Source: Streptomyces fungicidicus (GTDB taxonomy: Bacteria; Actinomycetota; Actinomycetes; Streptomycetales; Streptomycetaceae). From it: DNA of 64,000 nt. Under the pieces are notes generated by a model that was not told the DNA's origin, made no database searches, and worked only from the letters and a program-made list of their open reading frames with translations. The DNA lies in contig NZ_CP023407.1 in the NCBI RefSeq assembly GCF_003665435.1, forward strand, positions 2,232,001 through 2,296,000, given 5' to 3'. Of the stretch, positions 45,501 through 56,328 are shown piece by piece. The position numbers were made by a program, and so were the translations under genes. Every line of letters begins with the position of its first letter. Position 1 is the first letter of the stretch.

Positions 45501-45858
45501 CGAGGATGCCGGCCGCGAGGGCGTGCAGGGCCTCGGTGTTCGTGGTGGCGCGGTGGGCCACCACGATGAGGTCGGCGGCGCCGTCGGCGTACCGCAGGAG
45601 CACCGCCCGCGCCGGGGTGTCCGGGCCGGCGGGCAGCGGGCGGGCGAGTTCGCGCGCCCGCCACCGCTCGGCGGCGGGCTCGTCGGCCCGGCACGGCACC
45701 CGCTCGGTCCACAGCCGTACGGCTCCGGGAGAGAGCGCCGCCGAGCCGGCGGCGAGGCGCACGCGCAGTGCGTGGCACGACGGGCCGGCTGCGGCGAGGC
45801 CGCTGTCCGGGGCCCGCTCGGAGGTGCGGGCGGCGGCGTCCTGGTGAGAGATCGACAC
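42598..45858 (-). CDS. NRPS with degenerate C domain, A (Thr-like) and PCP
   Basis: A 1086-residue protein. Residues about 1-470 look like a degraded condensation domain: the HHxxxDG motif reads AHRATTN, and an Ala/Gly/Pro-rich insertion fills about 120-245. The A domain then has [22 protein letters not shown] and GRLDSQVKLRG, and the PCP has DLGGNSLLA. The pocket code as I read it is D-F-W-S-V-G-M-V-H-K, the threonine type (DFWNxGMVHK). It cannot condense by itself and should load Thr in trans onto the A-less module of the terminal NRPS. Confidence 0.87.
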   Translation of the reverse strand: MSISHQDAAARTSERAPDSGLAAAGPSCHALRVRLAAGSAALSPGAVRLWTERVPCRADEPAAERWRARELARPLPAGPDTPARAVLLRYADGAADLIVVAHRATTNTEALHALAAGILGDTGTGSGSAGPAAVLQGPDTAPADALEGRAASDGRSGDAAPSVGADGLGGITPGPTSAAADPGPSGHGAVPAAPAGTDARTAAGPGAAPSGPGSAADGLAGIAPGPTASAAAHPGAGDVRTPPAAPAGNAADVARRAAELAEWAPEARPVWGLGRAHGPDAADVRVLPLPDGHPVTDAASWTTALGVVLARYEGVRGTVLAALLPAADTGAEHVALVPVVADGENTLGAADKELRAHLAAGPARYTGELRDALTAAGADPAGAAAVGLVLADRDPAAALPGAERAEYRPFQRPPFPVTVTVDRDPAGGRLLRCDFSPRTLSGDIADRLLRHVRDAHRTLAEAPETPVADVRPWDEEDAERLAAHRRTAPLPSFPPQRVDTAIAAIAAARPDAVAVCFGATRLTYGELDRRADRLAHALRALGVAGADRVGVCLDRSTELIVALLAVLKAGATYVPMDPAHPEDRLAYTTEDAGLTTVLTDRAGFPGGGTARVLSLEELAEHAPERCDGPPPSETGADDPAYVIYTSGSTGRPKGVVVPHVNVLSLMAATIDDFGLNEDDTWTLFHSSAFDFSVWEIWGCLLTGGRLVVVPYWVSRSPEDFHRLLRKERVSVLSQTPSAFAHLVEVERDGAEAAPVRLVVFGGEGLDPRMLLPWFDRHPETRCRVVNMYGITETTVHVTAQTVTRAEALSGSKSVGHALPGWSVRVADPEGRTLPAGVAGEIYVGGAGVAAHYLNRPELTEQRFLADPRTGEREYRSGDMGRLLPDGRLEHLGRLDSQVKLRGFRIELDEIRSVLLDDPRVTAAAVVLNRTDPDDAATAQLDAYVVMDGDDTASVRQRASGFLPEYMVPSTVTALDRMPLTTNGKLDTRRLPAPAQPAPAAPAAAPASGAPSGTPSGDAFEQALLEVWAEVLGVPVGPDDNFFDLGGNSLLAMRVGAALRRRGGATVAMRDLYLRPTIRQLAADHAG

Positions 45859-45890
45859 GACTGTGGTCCCCTAGGCGTGGTTGTGATGGC

Positions 45891-46715
45891 TCAGCGGGTG
45901 GTGAAGCCGCCGTCGACGGTCAGCACGGAGCCGGTCACCTGCCGGGACTCGTCGGAGGCGAGCCAGAGCGCGGCACCGGCCACGTCCTCCGGCTCGATCA
46001 GCGCGTTCATCGGCTGCGACTGGACGAAGGTCTGCTCGTGCTCGCCGACCGGCAGCTCCAGCGACCTGGCGATCTCGGTGAGCATCCGGCCCTCGGCCCG
46101 GCTGTCGTCGCGGATCGATCCGGGGCACAGGGCGTTGACGCGCACCTTCAGCGGCGCGTAGTCCAGCGCGGTCGCCCTGGTCAGCCCGATCAGGCCGTGC
46201 TTGGAGGCGGTGTATCCGGCGAAGTGGCGGTAGCCCACCAGTCCGGCGGTGGAGGCGACGTTGACGATGCTGCCGGAGCGCCGCGCGACCATGTGCGGGC
46301 CGACCAGCGAGATCATGCGCCAGGCGCCGGACAGGTTGACGTCGATCATCACCTGCCACTCGTCCTCGGTGATCTCGTGGGTGGTCCGGCCCGACGGCGC
46401 CACGATGCCCGCGTTGTTGACGAGGACGTCGATGGCGCCGAACCGGTCCAGCGTCTCGTCGACCGCGCCGCGCAGGGCGGCGCCGTCGCGGATGTCGGCG
46501 GTCGCCGTGAGCACGGCGGAGCCCTGCTCACGGCAGAGCCGCGCGGTGTGGTCCAGCTGGCTGACCGTGCCGAGCGGGTAGGGCACGCCGTCCACGTCAC
46601 CGCACACGTCGAGCAGGGCGAGGTCGGCGCCCTCCCGGCTGAACGCCAGCGCGCAGGCCCGGCCGACCCCGCGCGCGGCTCCCGTCACGACGACGGTCTT
46701 TCCTTGCAGGCGCAC
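45891..46715 (-). CDS. Short-chain dehydrogenase/reductase
   Basis: A 274-residue SDR: TGAARGVGRA cofactor motif, NNAGIV, VNVASTAG with the catalytic Ser, and YTASKHG with Tyr and Lys. The spaced insert after the first Rossmann strands (DVCGDVDGVPYPLGT) resembles the mycofactocin-dependent SDR group. The reaction is unknown. It sits between NRPS genes, so it may modify a residue side chain or the acyl part. The spacing is 9 bases to the thioesterase gene and 32 to the NRPS gene. Confidence 0.85.
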   Translation of the reverse strand: MRLQGKTVVVTGAARGVGRACALAFSREGADLALLDVCGDVDGVPYPLGTVSQLDHTARLCREQGSAVLTATADIRDGAALRGAVDETLDRFGAIDVLVNNAGIVAPSGRTTHEITEDEWQVMIDVNLSGAWRMISLVGPHMVARRSGSIVNVASTAGLVGYRHFAGYTASKHGLIGLTRATALDYAPLKVRVNALCPGSIRDDSRAEGRMLTEIARSLELPVGEHEQTFVQSQPMNALIEPEDVAGAALWLASDESRQVTGSVLTVDGGFTTR

Positions 46716-46724
46716 CGGAACTCC

Positions 46725-47432
46725 TCAGAAACGGTCGGGGTGGACGTCGGCGAGCACGTCGATCAGGCCCTCGGGGTTGTCGACCAGGTACATGTGGCCG
46801 CCCTCGACCTCCACGAACCGGAACTCCCCGCTGGTGGCCTTGGACCACTCCATGGCCTGCTCGGTGGTGACCAGGGTGTCGGTGGTGCCGCGCACCGAGA
46901 TGATCGGCGCGGCCAGCGGTACGTCGGAGGAGGGGACGTAGCTCTCGTGCATCTCGACGTCGGCGCGGAGCGTGGGCAGCAGCAGTTCCCGCATCTCCGG
47001 GTCCTCCAGCGCGTCGTGCCGGTAACCGGCGAACTCCTTGACGCGGTCCAGGAACTGGTCGTCGTCGAGTCCGCTCGCCCCGTTCTCGCGCCGGGTCCAG
47101 GGGCCCGGGGAGCCGCTGACCACGAGCGCCGCCAGTTCGACGCCGTCGGTGGCGGCCAGCCCGTGGGCGATCTCGTAGGACAGGACCGCGCCGAGGCTGT
47201 GTCCGAACAGGACGACCGGGCCGGCGCCCCGGACCCGCTCGAGCACCTCGGGCAGCAGCCCGTCGGCGGCCACGACCGCGTCGCGGTACGGCTCCTCGGC
47301 GAACCGCTGCTCACGGCCGGGGAGTTGCACGGCGGCGAGGTCGAACCGGTCCTGGGCGAGGGGCACCCAGGGGCGGAAGACCGAGGCGCCGGCCCCGGCG
47401 AACGGCACGCAGAGCACGACCGTCTTCGACAT
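46725..47432 (-). CDS. Type II (editing) thioesterase
   Basis: A 235-residue alpha/beta hydrolase of the TEII/GrsT group: CVPFAGAGASVFRPW, the nucleophile GHSLGAVLSYE (Ser79) and EGGHMYLVDNP (His). It clears wrongly primed carrier proteins. It follows the terminal NRPS by 25 bases in the same operon. It is important here because modules loaded in trans are prone to misloading. Confidence 0.92.
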   Translation of the reverse strand: MSKTVVLCVPFAGAGASVFRPWVPLAQDRFDLAAVQLPGREQRFAEEPYRDAVVAADGLLPEVLERVRGAGPVVLFGHSLGAVLSYEIAHGLAATDGVELAALVVSGSPGPWTRRENGASGLDDDQFLDRVKEFAGYRHDALEDPEMRELLLPTLRADVEMHESYVPSSDVPLAAPIISVRGTTDTLVTTEQAMEWSKATSGEFRFVEVEGGHMYLVDNPEGLIDVLADVHPDRF

Positions 47433-48579
47433 GGTGATTCCTTTTCTGTGCTGAGTGTCAGGCGTGGTCCGCGCGAGCGGTGCGGGCCAGCTTCTTCGCC
47501 AGCACCGCCCCCATCTCGGCGAGCGGCTCGGGCCGCATCAGGTCGTTGTGCGCGGCGGCGACGGAGTGGACCTCCAGCTCGCCGCCGACGTGGTCGAGCC
47601 AGTGGGCGGGGTCGCCGACCGGGTCGACGGTCGCGGCGAACATCACCGCGCCGGCCCGGCAGCGCCCGGTGACGGCGGCGCCGTCGACGCGGAAGCTGTT
47701 GGCCATCACGTGCTGAAGCCGCCGCAGTTGGTCCGCCGTGAGGCCGGCCAGGTCGGCGCCGGCGGAGCGCACCGCCGCCATGACCGTGTCGACGTCGAGC
47801 GGCCCGTCGACATCGGCCGCGTCGAGTCCGGCGGCGGAGAGGACTCCGTCGAGGAACTCCCTTTCGGAGAAGTGCGCCTCGGTGTCCGCCTCGGTGCTCG
47901 GGTAGGCGTCCAGCAGGGCGAGCAGCTCGACCTCCTGGCCCGCGGCCTCCAGGCGGGACGCCATGGCGTGCGCGATCCGGCCGCCCAGCGACCAGCCGAG
48001 GAGCCGGTAGGGGCCCTCAGGCTGGACCGCGCGGACGCGGGCCACGTAGTCGTCGGCCATCTCCTCGAGGGTGCCGGGGAGCGGGGCGTCGCCGTCGTCG
48101 AGTCCGACCGCCTGGAGGCCGTAGAGGGCTACGTCCGCGGGCAGGTGCTCGGCGAGGGAGGCGTAGGGCCAGCTGAGCCCGCCGAGCGGGTGGACGCAGA
48201 ACAGCGCGGTGTCCGTGCCGCCGGGGCGCAGGGTCAGCAGCGGGGCGGTGGGCCCGGCCGCGCCGTCCTGGCCGAGGCGGACGGCGAGGGCCGCCACCGT
48301 CGGCGCCTCGAAGATCGACACCACCGACATCTCCGCCCCGAGCCGGTCCCGGACGCGGCTGATGAGCTTGGTCGCGAGCAGCGAATGGCCGCCGAGCTCG
48401 AAGAAGTTGTCGTCGATGGAGACGGTGTCGTGTCCGAGGAGCCCGGCGAAGATCTCGCACAGCGCCGTCTCGGTCTCGTCGCGCGGGGCCCTGCCGGGAC
48501 GGCGGTCGAGCAGCCGCGGGGCCGGGAGCGCCTTCTTGTCGACCTTGCCGTTCGGGGTGACCGGCACGGCGTCGATGAC

Positions 48580-48582
48580 GGG
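48580..48582 (-). other. Apparent one-base frameshift in the NRPS gene
   Basis: The upstream frame reads DHMVPVHYT and then loses homology. The frame shifted by one base continues as VIDAVPVTPNGKVDKKALP. Six sister A domains in the window have exactly six residues between MVP and the Asp before the A10 core. That spacing is restored by removing one base of the GGG run (CCC on the coding strand). Confidence 0.85.
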
Positions 48583-50099
48583 TGTAGTGCACGGGCACCA
48601 TGTGGTCGGGCAGCAGCTCGGCGAGATGGTCGCGCAGCTCCTCCGGGTCGACGGGCGACGAGGGGCCGGCCTCGGTGACGTACGCCGCGAGGCGGGTGTC
48701 GCCCGAGGGGTCACGGAGCGCGCACACCACGGCGCTGCCGACCCGGCCGTGCCGGGTGAGCGCGTGCTCGATCTCGCCGAGCTCGATGCGCTGCCCGCGG
48801 ATCTTCACCTGGTCGTCGGTGCGGCCGAGGAACTCGATCACTCCGTCGCGGGTGATCCGGGCCAGGTCGCCGGTGCGGTAGAGCCGGGAGCCGGGCGGGC
48901 CGTACGGGTCGGCCACGAACCGCTCCGCCGTGAGGTCCGGCCTGCCGAGGTAGCCGTGGGCCAGCTGCACGCCGCCCAGGTACAGTTCGCCGCTGCTTCC
49001 GGCCGGGGCCGGGGTGAGCGTGGCGTCCAGCACATAGGTGCGGGTGTTCCAGACGGGCCTGCCGATCGGCACGGACGCGGCGTCCGGGGAGACGGCGCAG
49101 TCCCAGGCGGTGACGTCGACGGACGCCTCGGTCGGCCCGTACAGGTTGTGCAGTTCCACTCCGCCGAGCAGGGCGCGGAACCGGTCGCGCAGACCGGCCG
49201 GCAGCGCCTCGCCGCTGCACAGCACGCGGCGCAGGCCGGTGCAGCGGGCCGCCTCGGGCTCGGCGAGGAACACCTCCAGCATCGAGGGCACGAAGTGGAC
49301 CGTGGTGACGGCCTCCTCCTGGATGAGGCGGGCCAGGTAGGCGGGGTCCCGGTGGCCGCCGGGGCGCGCGGCGACCTGGACCGCGCCGGTGATCAGGGGC
49401 CAGAAGAACTCCCAGACGGAGACGTCGAACCCGGACGGCGTCTTCTGCAGCACGCGGTCGCCGGGGCCGATGCGGTAGGCGTCCTGCATCCACAGCAGCC
49501 GGTTGACGATGCCCCGGTGCGGTACGACGACGCCCTTGGGGCGGCCGGTCGAGCCGGAGGTGTAGATGACGTAGGCGGGCGATTCCGGCAGCGGGCCGGG
49601 CAGCGCCCGCGTCTCGTCGGCGGACACGGCCGACAGTTCCCAGTCGGTGCCGAGGTCGTCCAGCACGACGAGGGAGCGGACGGTGCCCTTGACCGCCTCG
49701 GGCAGGGCGCGCAGCGCCTGCGAGGTGGTGACCAGGACGGCGGGGCGGGCGTCGCCGAGGACGTAGGCGATCCGCTCGGCCGGGTAGTCGGTCTCCACCG
49801 GCAGGTAGGCGGCGCCCGCCTTGAGCGCGGCGAGCAGGGCGACGGTCAGTCCCGCCGAGCGCGGCACGGCGACCGCGACGACGTCACCGCTGCGCACGCC
49901 GCGGGCGGCGAGCAGCGCGGCGAGGCGGGCGGAGCGGTCGTCGAGTTCGGCGTAGCTCAGCTCGCCGTCCTCGCCGGTCACCGCCGGCCGGTCCGGGGTG
50001 CTCGCCGCCTGGGCGGCGAACAGTCCGGCGAGGGTCTCCGGCGCGAAGCCGGCCTCCGTCACCGGGGGCAGCTCGAGGGCGTGGGCGGTGTCGTTGAAG

Positions 50100-51480
50100 C
50101 CGTCGACGAGACGCTCGTGCTCGGCCTCGTCGAGGAGGCCGATCCGGGTGAGGGGGGTGGCCGGTTCGGCCACGCCGGTGGTGAGCAGCCGGGCGAGCCG
50201 TTCGCCGATGAGCCGGACGGTGCCGCCGTCGAACAGGTCGGTGCTGTACTCGATGGACACGTCGATGCCGGCGGGGGCGCCGTCGAGGTCGGTGCGTTCG
50301 ACGAAGTTGAAGCCGAGGTCGAACTTGGCCGCGGCGGTCTCCCCGTCGACGGGGCGTGCGGTCAGTCCCGGCAGGTCCAGGGAGGCGGCCGCGTTGTTCT
50401 GCAGCACGATCATCACCTGGAACAGCGGGTGCCGGGCCAGCGACCGGGCGGGCTGTACGGCGTGCACCAGCTGCTCGAACGGCAGGTCCTGGTGGGCGTA
50501 GGCGGCCAGGTCGGTCACGCGGACCCGCTCCACCAGTTCCCGGAAGCCGGGGTCGCCGGAGACGTCGGTGCGCAGCACCAGCGTGTTGACGAAGAACCCG
50601 ACGAGGTCGTCGAGGGCGGAGTCGGTGCGGCCCGCGATGGCCGTGCCGAGCGGCACGTCCGTCCCCGCGCCCAGCCGGGACAGCAGTCCCGCGACACCGG
50701 CCTGGAGCACCATGAACAGCGACGACCGGGTGGAGCGGGCCAGGTCGGCCAGGTCCCGGTGGAGTGCCGCGCCGAGTTCGACGGACTCCACGGCGCCGCG
50801 GTACGACGCCACCGCCGGGCGCGCCCGGTCCACCGGGAGGGTCAGCTCGTCCGGGAGTCCGGCCAGCGCCTCGCGCCAGTGGGCGAGTTGCGCGGCGATC
50901 GGCGAGCCGGCGTCCTCCTCGCTGCCGAGCACGTCCCGCTGCCACAGCGCGTAGTCGGCGTACTGCACCGGCAGCGGCTCCCAGTCGGGCGCCGTGCCGT
51001 CGAGCCGTGCCCGGTAGGCGGCGGCCAGGTCGCGGCCGAGCGGGGCCTGGGACCAGCCGTCGCCCGCGATGTGGTGCATGACGACGCAGAGCACGTGCTC
51101 GGCGTCGGAGACCCGGAACAGCGTCGCCCGCACCGGCAGGTCCGCCGTCAGGTCGAAGCCGGCCGAGGCCGCCGACGCCAGCGCCGGCCGCAGACCCTCC
51201 TCGGTCACGTCGACGACGTCGACGCGCACGGTGGCCTCCGCGGCCGGGACGACCCGCTGCCACGGTTCGCCGTCGGTCTCCGGGAACACGGTGCGCAGCG
51301 CCTCGTGCCGGGTGACCACGTCGTCGACCGCGGCGGTCAGCGCCGCCACGTCCAGCGGGCCGGAGAGCCGGACCGCCACCGGGACGTTGTAGGTGCCGCT
51401 CGGCCCCTCCATCCGGTTGAGGAACCACAGCCGCCGCTGGGCGAAGGCCAGCGGGACCCGCTCCGGGCGCTCCGCCACCG
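50100..51480 (-). repeat. C-domain-coding DNA nearly duplicated at +3171 bases
   Basis: The DNA for the third C domain is closely similar to that for the second C domain (about 53290-54650). A stretch of 103 bases, 50625-50727, is identical to 53796-53898, and many flanking blocks match at the same 3171-base offset. This points to recent module duplication or gene conversion. Confidence 0.85.
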
Positions 51481-54400
51481 CGCGGACCGGCACCCGGCCG
51501 CCCGCCGACGACTCGGCCACCCGCTCCGCGAGGGCCGCCACCGTCTGGGCGTCGAAGATGTCCCGGAACGGGAGCTCGATGCCGAAGGTGGAGCGGACCC
51601 GGCTGACCAGCCGGGTGGCGAGCAGGGAGTGGCCGCCCAGGTCGAAGAAGCTGTCGTCGATGCCGGTGACCGGCTTGCCGAGCAGATCGGTGAAGAGTCC
51701 GCACAGGGTCCGCTCGACGTCGTTGCGCGGGGCGCGTGACGTGCGGTGGTGCGGCTCGGGCAGCGCCGCGCGGTCGATCCGGCCGTCGGCGGTGCGCGGG
51801 AAGGCGTCGAGCGCGAGGTAGTGCGCCGGGACCGCGTGGTCGGGGAGCGCCGTCGCGGCGTGGGCGCGCAGCGTCTCGGCGTCCGCCGGGGCGGCCGGGT
51901 CGGCGGGGACGTGGTGGGCGACCAGCACGGTCGTGCCGGCGGGGCCCGGGCGGGCGGTCACCAGCGCGGCGTCGACGGCCGGGTGCGCGGTGAGCACCTG
52001 CTCGATCTCGCCCGGTTCGACGGGCCTGCCGCCGACGGCGATCCGGCCGTCGGTGCGGCCGGCGAGTTCGACCGTCCCGTCGCCGGTGACGCGGGCCAGG
52101 TCGCCGGTGCGGTGGAGCCGGGAGCCGGGCGGGCCGTACGGGTCGGCCACGAAGCGTTCCGCCGTCAGATCCGGGCGGTTCGGATAGCCGTACGCCAACT
52201 GCGCTCCGCCGACGTACAGTTCGCCGGTGCTGCCGACGGGCAGCGGGGCGAGGTTGGCGTCCAGGACGTACACCCGGGTGTTGCGGACCGGCCGTCCGGC
52301 GGGCGGGTGGGCGGTCGCCTCGCCGGTGGTGCCGTCCCAGGACAGGGCGTCGAAGGAGGCCTCCGTGGCGCCGTGCAGGACGTGCAGTTCCACTCCCGGC
52401 GCCAGGGTCCGGAACCGGCCGGGCAGGCCGGCCGGGAGCGGTTCCCCGCCGCACAGCACGCGGCGCAGGCCGGTGCAGCCGGCGGCCTCGGGCTCGGCGA
52501 GGAACACCTCCAGCATCGACGGCGCGAAGTGGGCCGTGGTCACGCCGGTCCGGCGGATCAGCCGGGCCAGGCGGACCGGGTCGCGGTGGCTGCCGGGTCC
52601 GGCGACCACCTGGGCGGAGCCGGCGGCCAGCGGCGCGAACTGCTGCCAGACGGAGGCGTCGAGGTCCTCGGGCGCGTTGTGCAGCACCCGGTCGCCGGCG
52701 TCGAGGGCGTAGGCGTCGCGCATCCACAGCAGCCGGTTCACGATGCCGCGGTGCGGCAGCAGGACGGACTTGCCGCCGGGCGCGGGGATCAGATAGGCGG
52801 GTGAGCCGGGCAGCGGGCCGGGCAGCTCGCGGTCCGGTTCCGGGGACACGGCCAGGGGGTCGTCGACCAGCACCGGGTCGGTGACGTCCGCGGGCAGTGC
52901 GGAGGCCGCGTCCCGGGTGGTGAGGACCGCGGCGGGCGCGGCCTCGGCGAGCACGCGGGCGATCCGTCCGGCCGGGTCGCCGGGGCCGACCGGCAGGCAG
53001 ACGGCCCCGGCGCGCAGCACCGCGAGGTGCGCGACGGTCAGGGCGGCCGAGCGCGGCACGGCGACCGCGACGACGTCACCGGCGCGCACGCCGCGGTCGG
53101 CGAGCAGCGCGGCGAGGCGGGCGGAGCGTTCGCCGAGTTCGGCGTAGCTCAGCTCGCCGTCCTCGGCGATGACGGCCGGGGCGTCCGGGGTGCGCGCCAT
53201 CCGCTCGGCGAACAGTCCGGGGAGAGTGCCGGAGTACTCGGGCCCGTCGGCCTGCTCGATGCCGGGCCGGCCGGTCACCAGCCGCTGCCACTCGCGCGGT
53301 TCGAGCAGGTCGAGCCGGCTCAGCGGCATCGCGGGGTCGGCGGCGGCCAGGGTCAGCATCCGCACCAGGCGCCTGCCGAGGACGGCGACCGTGTCCTCGT
53401 CGAACAGGTCGGCGCTGTACTCCACCGTCACCTCGACGCCGGCGGGCGCGCCCATGTCGTCCTTGCGCTCGACGAAGTTGAAGCCGAGGTCGAACTTGGC
53501 GGCGCCGATGTCCCCGTCGAGGGGGCGGGCGGTCAGTCCGGGCAGGTCCAGGGAGGCGACCGCGTTGTTCTGCAGCACGATCATCACCTGGAACAGCGGG
53601 TGCCGGGCCAGCGACCTGGACGGCTGCACCGCGTGCACCAGCTGCTCGAACGGCAGGTCCTGGTGGGCGTAGGCGGCCAGGTCGGCGACCCGGACCCGCT
53701 CCACCAGCTCACGGAAGCCGGGGTCGCCGGAGACGTCGGTGCGCAGCACCAGCGTGTTGACGAAGAACCCGACGAGGTCGTCAAGCGCCGCGTCCGTGCG
53801 GCCCGCGATGGCCGTGCCGAGCGGCACGTCCGTCCCCGCGCCCAGCCGGGACAGCAGTCCCGCGACACCGGCCTGGAGCACCATGAACAGCGACGACCTG
53901 GTGGAGCGCGCGAGCCCCACCAGGTCCCGGTGCAGCCGGGCGCCGAGCTCGACCGACACCAGACCGCCGCGGTACGACGCCACCGGCGGACGCGCCCGGT
54001 CCACCGGCAGGCTCAGCTCGTCCGGGAGCCCGTCCAGCACCTCGCGCCAGTAGGCCAGCTGTCCCGCGATGGGCGAGTCGGCGTCCTCCTCGCCGCCCAG
54101 CACGTCCCGCTGCCACAGCGCGTAGTCCGCGTACTGCACCGGCAGCGGCTCCCACTCGGGCGCCTCGCCGGCGTGCCGGGCCCGGTAGGCCAGGCCCAGG
54201 TCGCGGGCGAGCGGCGCCTGCGACCAGCCGTCGCCGGCGATGTGGTGCACCACGACGCACAGCACGTGCTCGGTCCCGGAGACCCGGAACAGCGACGCCC
54301 GCACCGGCAGGTCCGCCGCCAGGTCGAAGCCGGCCGAGGCCGCCGACGCCAGCGCCGCCTCCAGGCCCTCCTCGGTCACCTCGACGGCCTCGAGCGGCAG

Positions 54401-56328
54401 GTCCACGCCGCTCACCGGCACCACCTGCTGCCAGGGCTGCCCGTCCACGTCGGGGAACACGGTGCGCAGCGACTCGTGCCGGCCCACCACGTCCACCAGC
54501 GCCGACCGCAGCGCGGCCACGTCCAGCGTGCCCGACAGCCGTACCGCCAGCGGGATGTTGTAGGTGCCGCTCGGGCCCTCCATGCGGTTGAGGAACCACA
54601 GCCTGCGCTGCGCGAACGACAGCGGCACCCGCTCCGGGCGCTCCGCCACCGGGCGCACCGGGGGCCGGCCGCCCGTCGACGAGCCGGTCACCCGGTCGGC
54701 GAGCGCCGCCACGGTCTGCGCGTCGAACAGGGCGCGGACCGGGAGTTCGATGCCGAAGACGCTGCGCACCCGGCTGACCAGCCGGGTGGCGAGCAGCGAA
54801 TGGCCGCCCAGGTCGAAGAAGTTGTCGTCGATGGAGACCGAGGGCATGCCGAGGGCCTCGGCGAACAGTCCGCAGAGCACCTCCTCGTGCGGGGTCCTCG
54901 GGGCGCGTCCGCCGCCGGAGGCGACGGTCAGGTCCGACACCGACCCGCCCGCCGCGGCGCCGTCGGCGGCCGCGGCGACCGGCGCGGCGGCGGCCGGCCG
55001 GTGGCCCTCGGGCACGGTGACCGACGCCAGCGCCTCGGTCACCGCGCGGGTGTCGTCGTCGGCGACGGCGGTCAGCAGCCGCTCCAGCTCGGTGAGCAGC
55101 GCGCCGGCGGTCGATGCGGTGAACAGCCCGCCCTGGTAGCCGAGTCGCAGCTGGACGCGCTCGCCGGGCACGACGATCAGCGTGAGCGGGTAGTGGGTGG
55201 CGTCGTCGCCGGAGACGCCGGTCACGGTGAGGCCGCCGATGGACGACTGGAGCGAGTCGGCGTCCACCGGGTAGCTCTCGAAGGCGACGAGGCTGTCGAA
55301 GAGCCGGCCGTGGCCGGCCGCGCGCTGGACCTCGGTCAGACCGATGTAGTGGTGGTCCAGCAGCGCGGACTGCTCGTCCTGGACCCGCAGCAGCAGTTCG
55401 CGCAGGGACTCGCCGGGGGCGAGCCGGACGCGGACCGGCACGGTGTTGATGAACAGGCCCACCATGGACTCGACGCCGTCGAGCTCGGGCGGGCGTCCGG
55501 AGACGGTGGCGCCGAAGACGACGTCCTCGCCGCCGGTGAGCCGGGCCAGCAGCAGTCCCCAGGCGGTCTGCACCGCGGTGTTGACGGTGATGCCGAGCCG
55601 GCGGGCGAGCGCGGTGAGGCGGGCGCTCGGTCCGTCCGGCAGGTCGGTGACGATCCGGCCGGGCAGCGTCTGGGTGGTGTCGTCGGCGTCGGGGGCGACC
55701 AGGGTGGCGCCGGGCAGGCCGTCGAGCGCGTTCCGCCAGGCCTTCAGGCCCTGCTCCTTGTCCTGCTTGCGCAGCCAGGCCAGGTACAGCTTGAAGGGGG
55801 CGGCGGGCGGCAGGGCGGACGCGTCGGCGCGCGCCCCGTACAGGGTGAACAGCTCGCCGAGCACGATCGGCATGGACCAGCCGTCGAGCAGGATGTGGTG
55901 GCAGGCGAACATCAGCCGCCAGCCGTTCTCCGCCAGCCGCACCACGGTGAACCGCAGCAGCGGCGGCGAGGTGAGGTCGAAGCGCACGGCCCGTTCGGCC
56001 GCCTCGAGTTCGCCGAGGCGCGCGGTCCGCTCCGGCCCGCCGAGCGCGGACAGGTCGTGCACGACGACGGGGGTGTCGAAGGCGCGCGGCACGACGCTGA
56101 CCGGCCGGCTCAGGTTCTCCGAGAGGAAACCGGCCCGCAGGTTGTTCCGGCGGATCAGCAGCGCGCGCACCGCGTCGCGGAACACGTCCAGGTCGAAGGG
56201 GCCCTCGAAGTCGATGGCCAGCCGCACGGTGTAGACGTCGAGGGCGTCCTCGTCGTAGGTCGCGTGGAAGAGCATCCCTTCCTGCAGTGGTGCCAGGGGA
56301 AGGATGTCCTCGAAGAGGTCGTTGCTGG

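Noticed and set aside
40828..46161. Plus-strand open frame of 1777 codons
   Set aside because: It is antisense to the two A-PCP genes, Arg/Gly/Ala-rich and without family motifs; long shadow frames are normal at this GC content.
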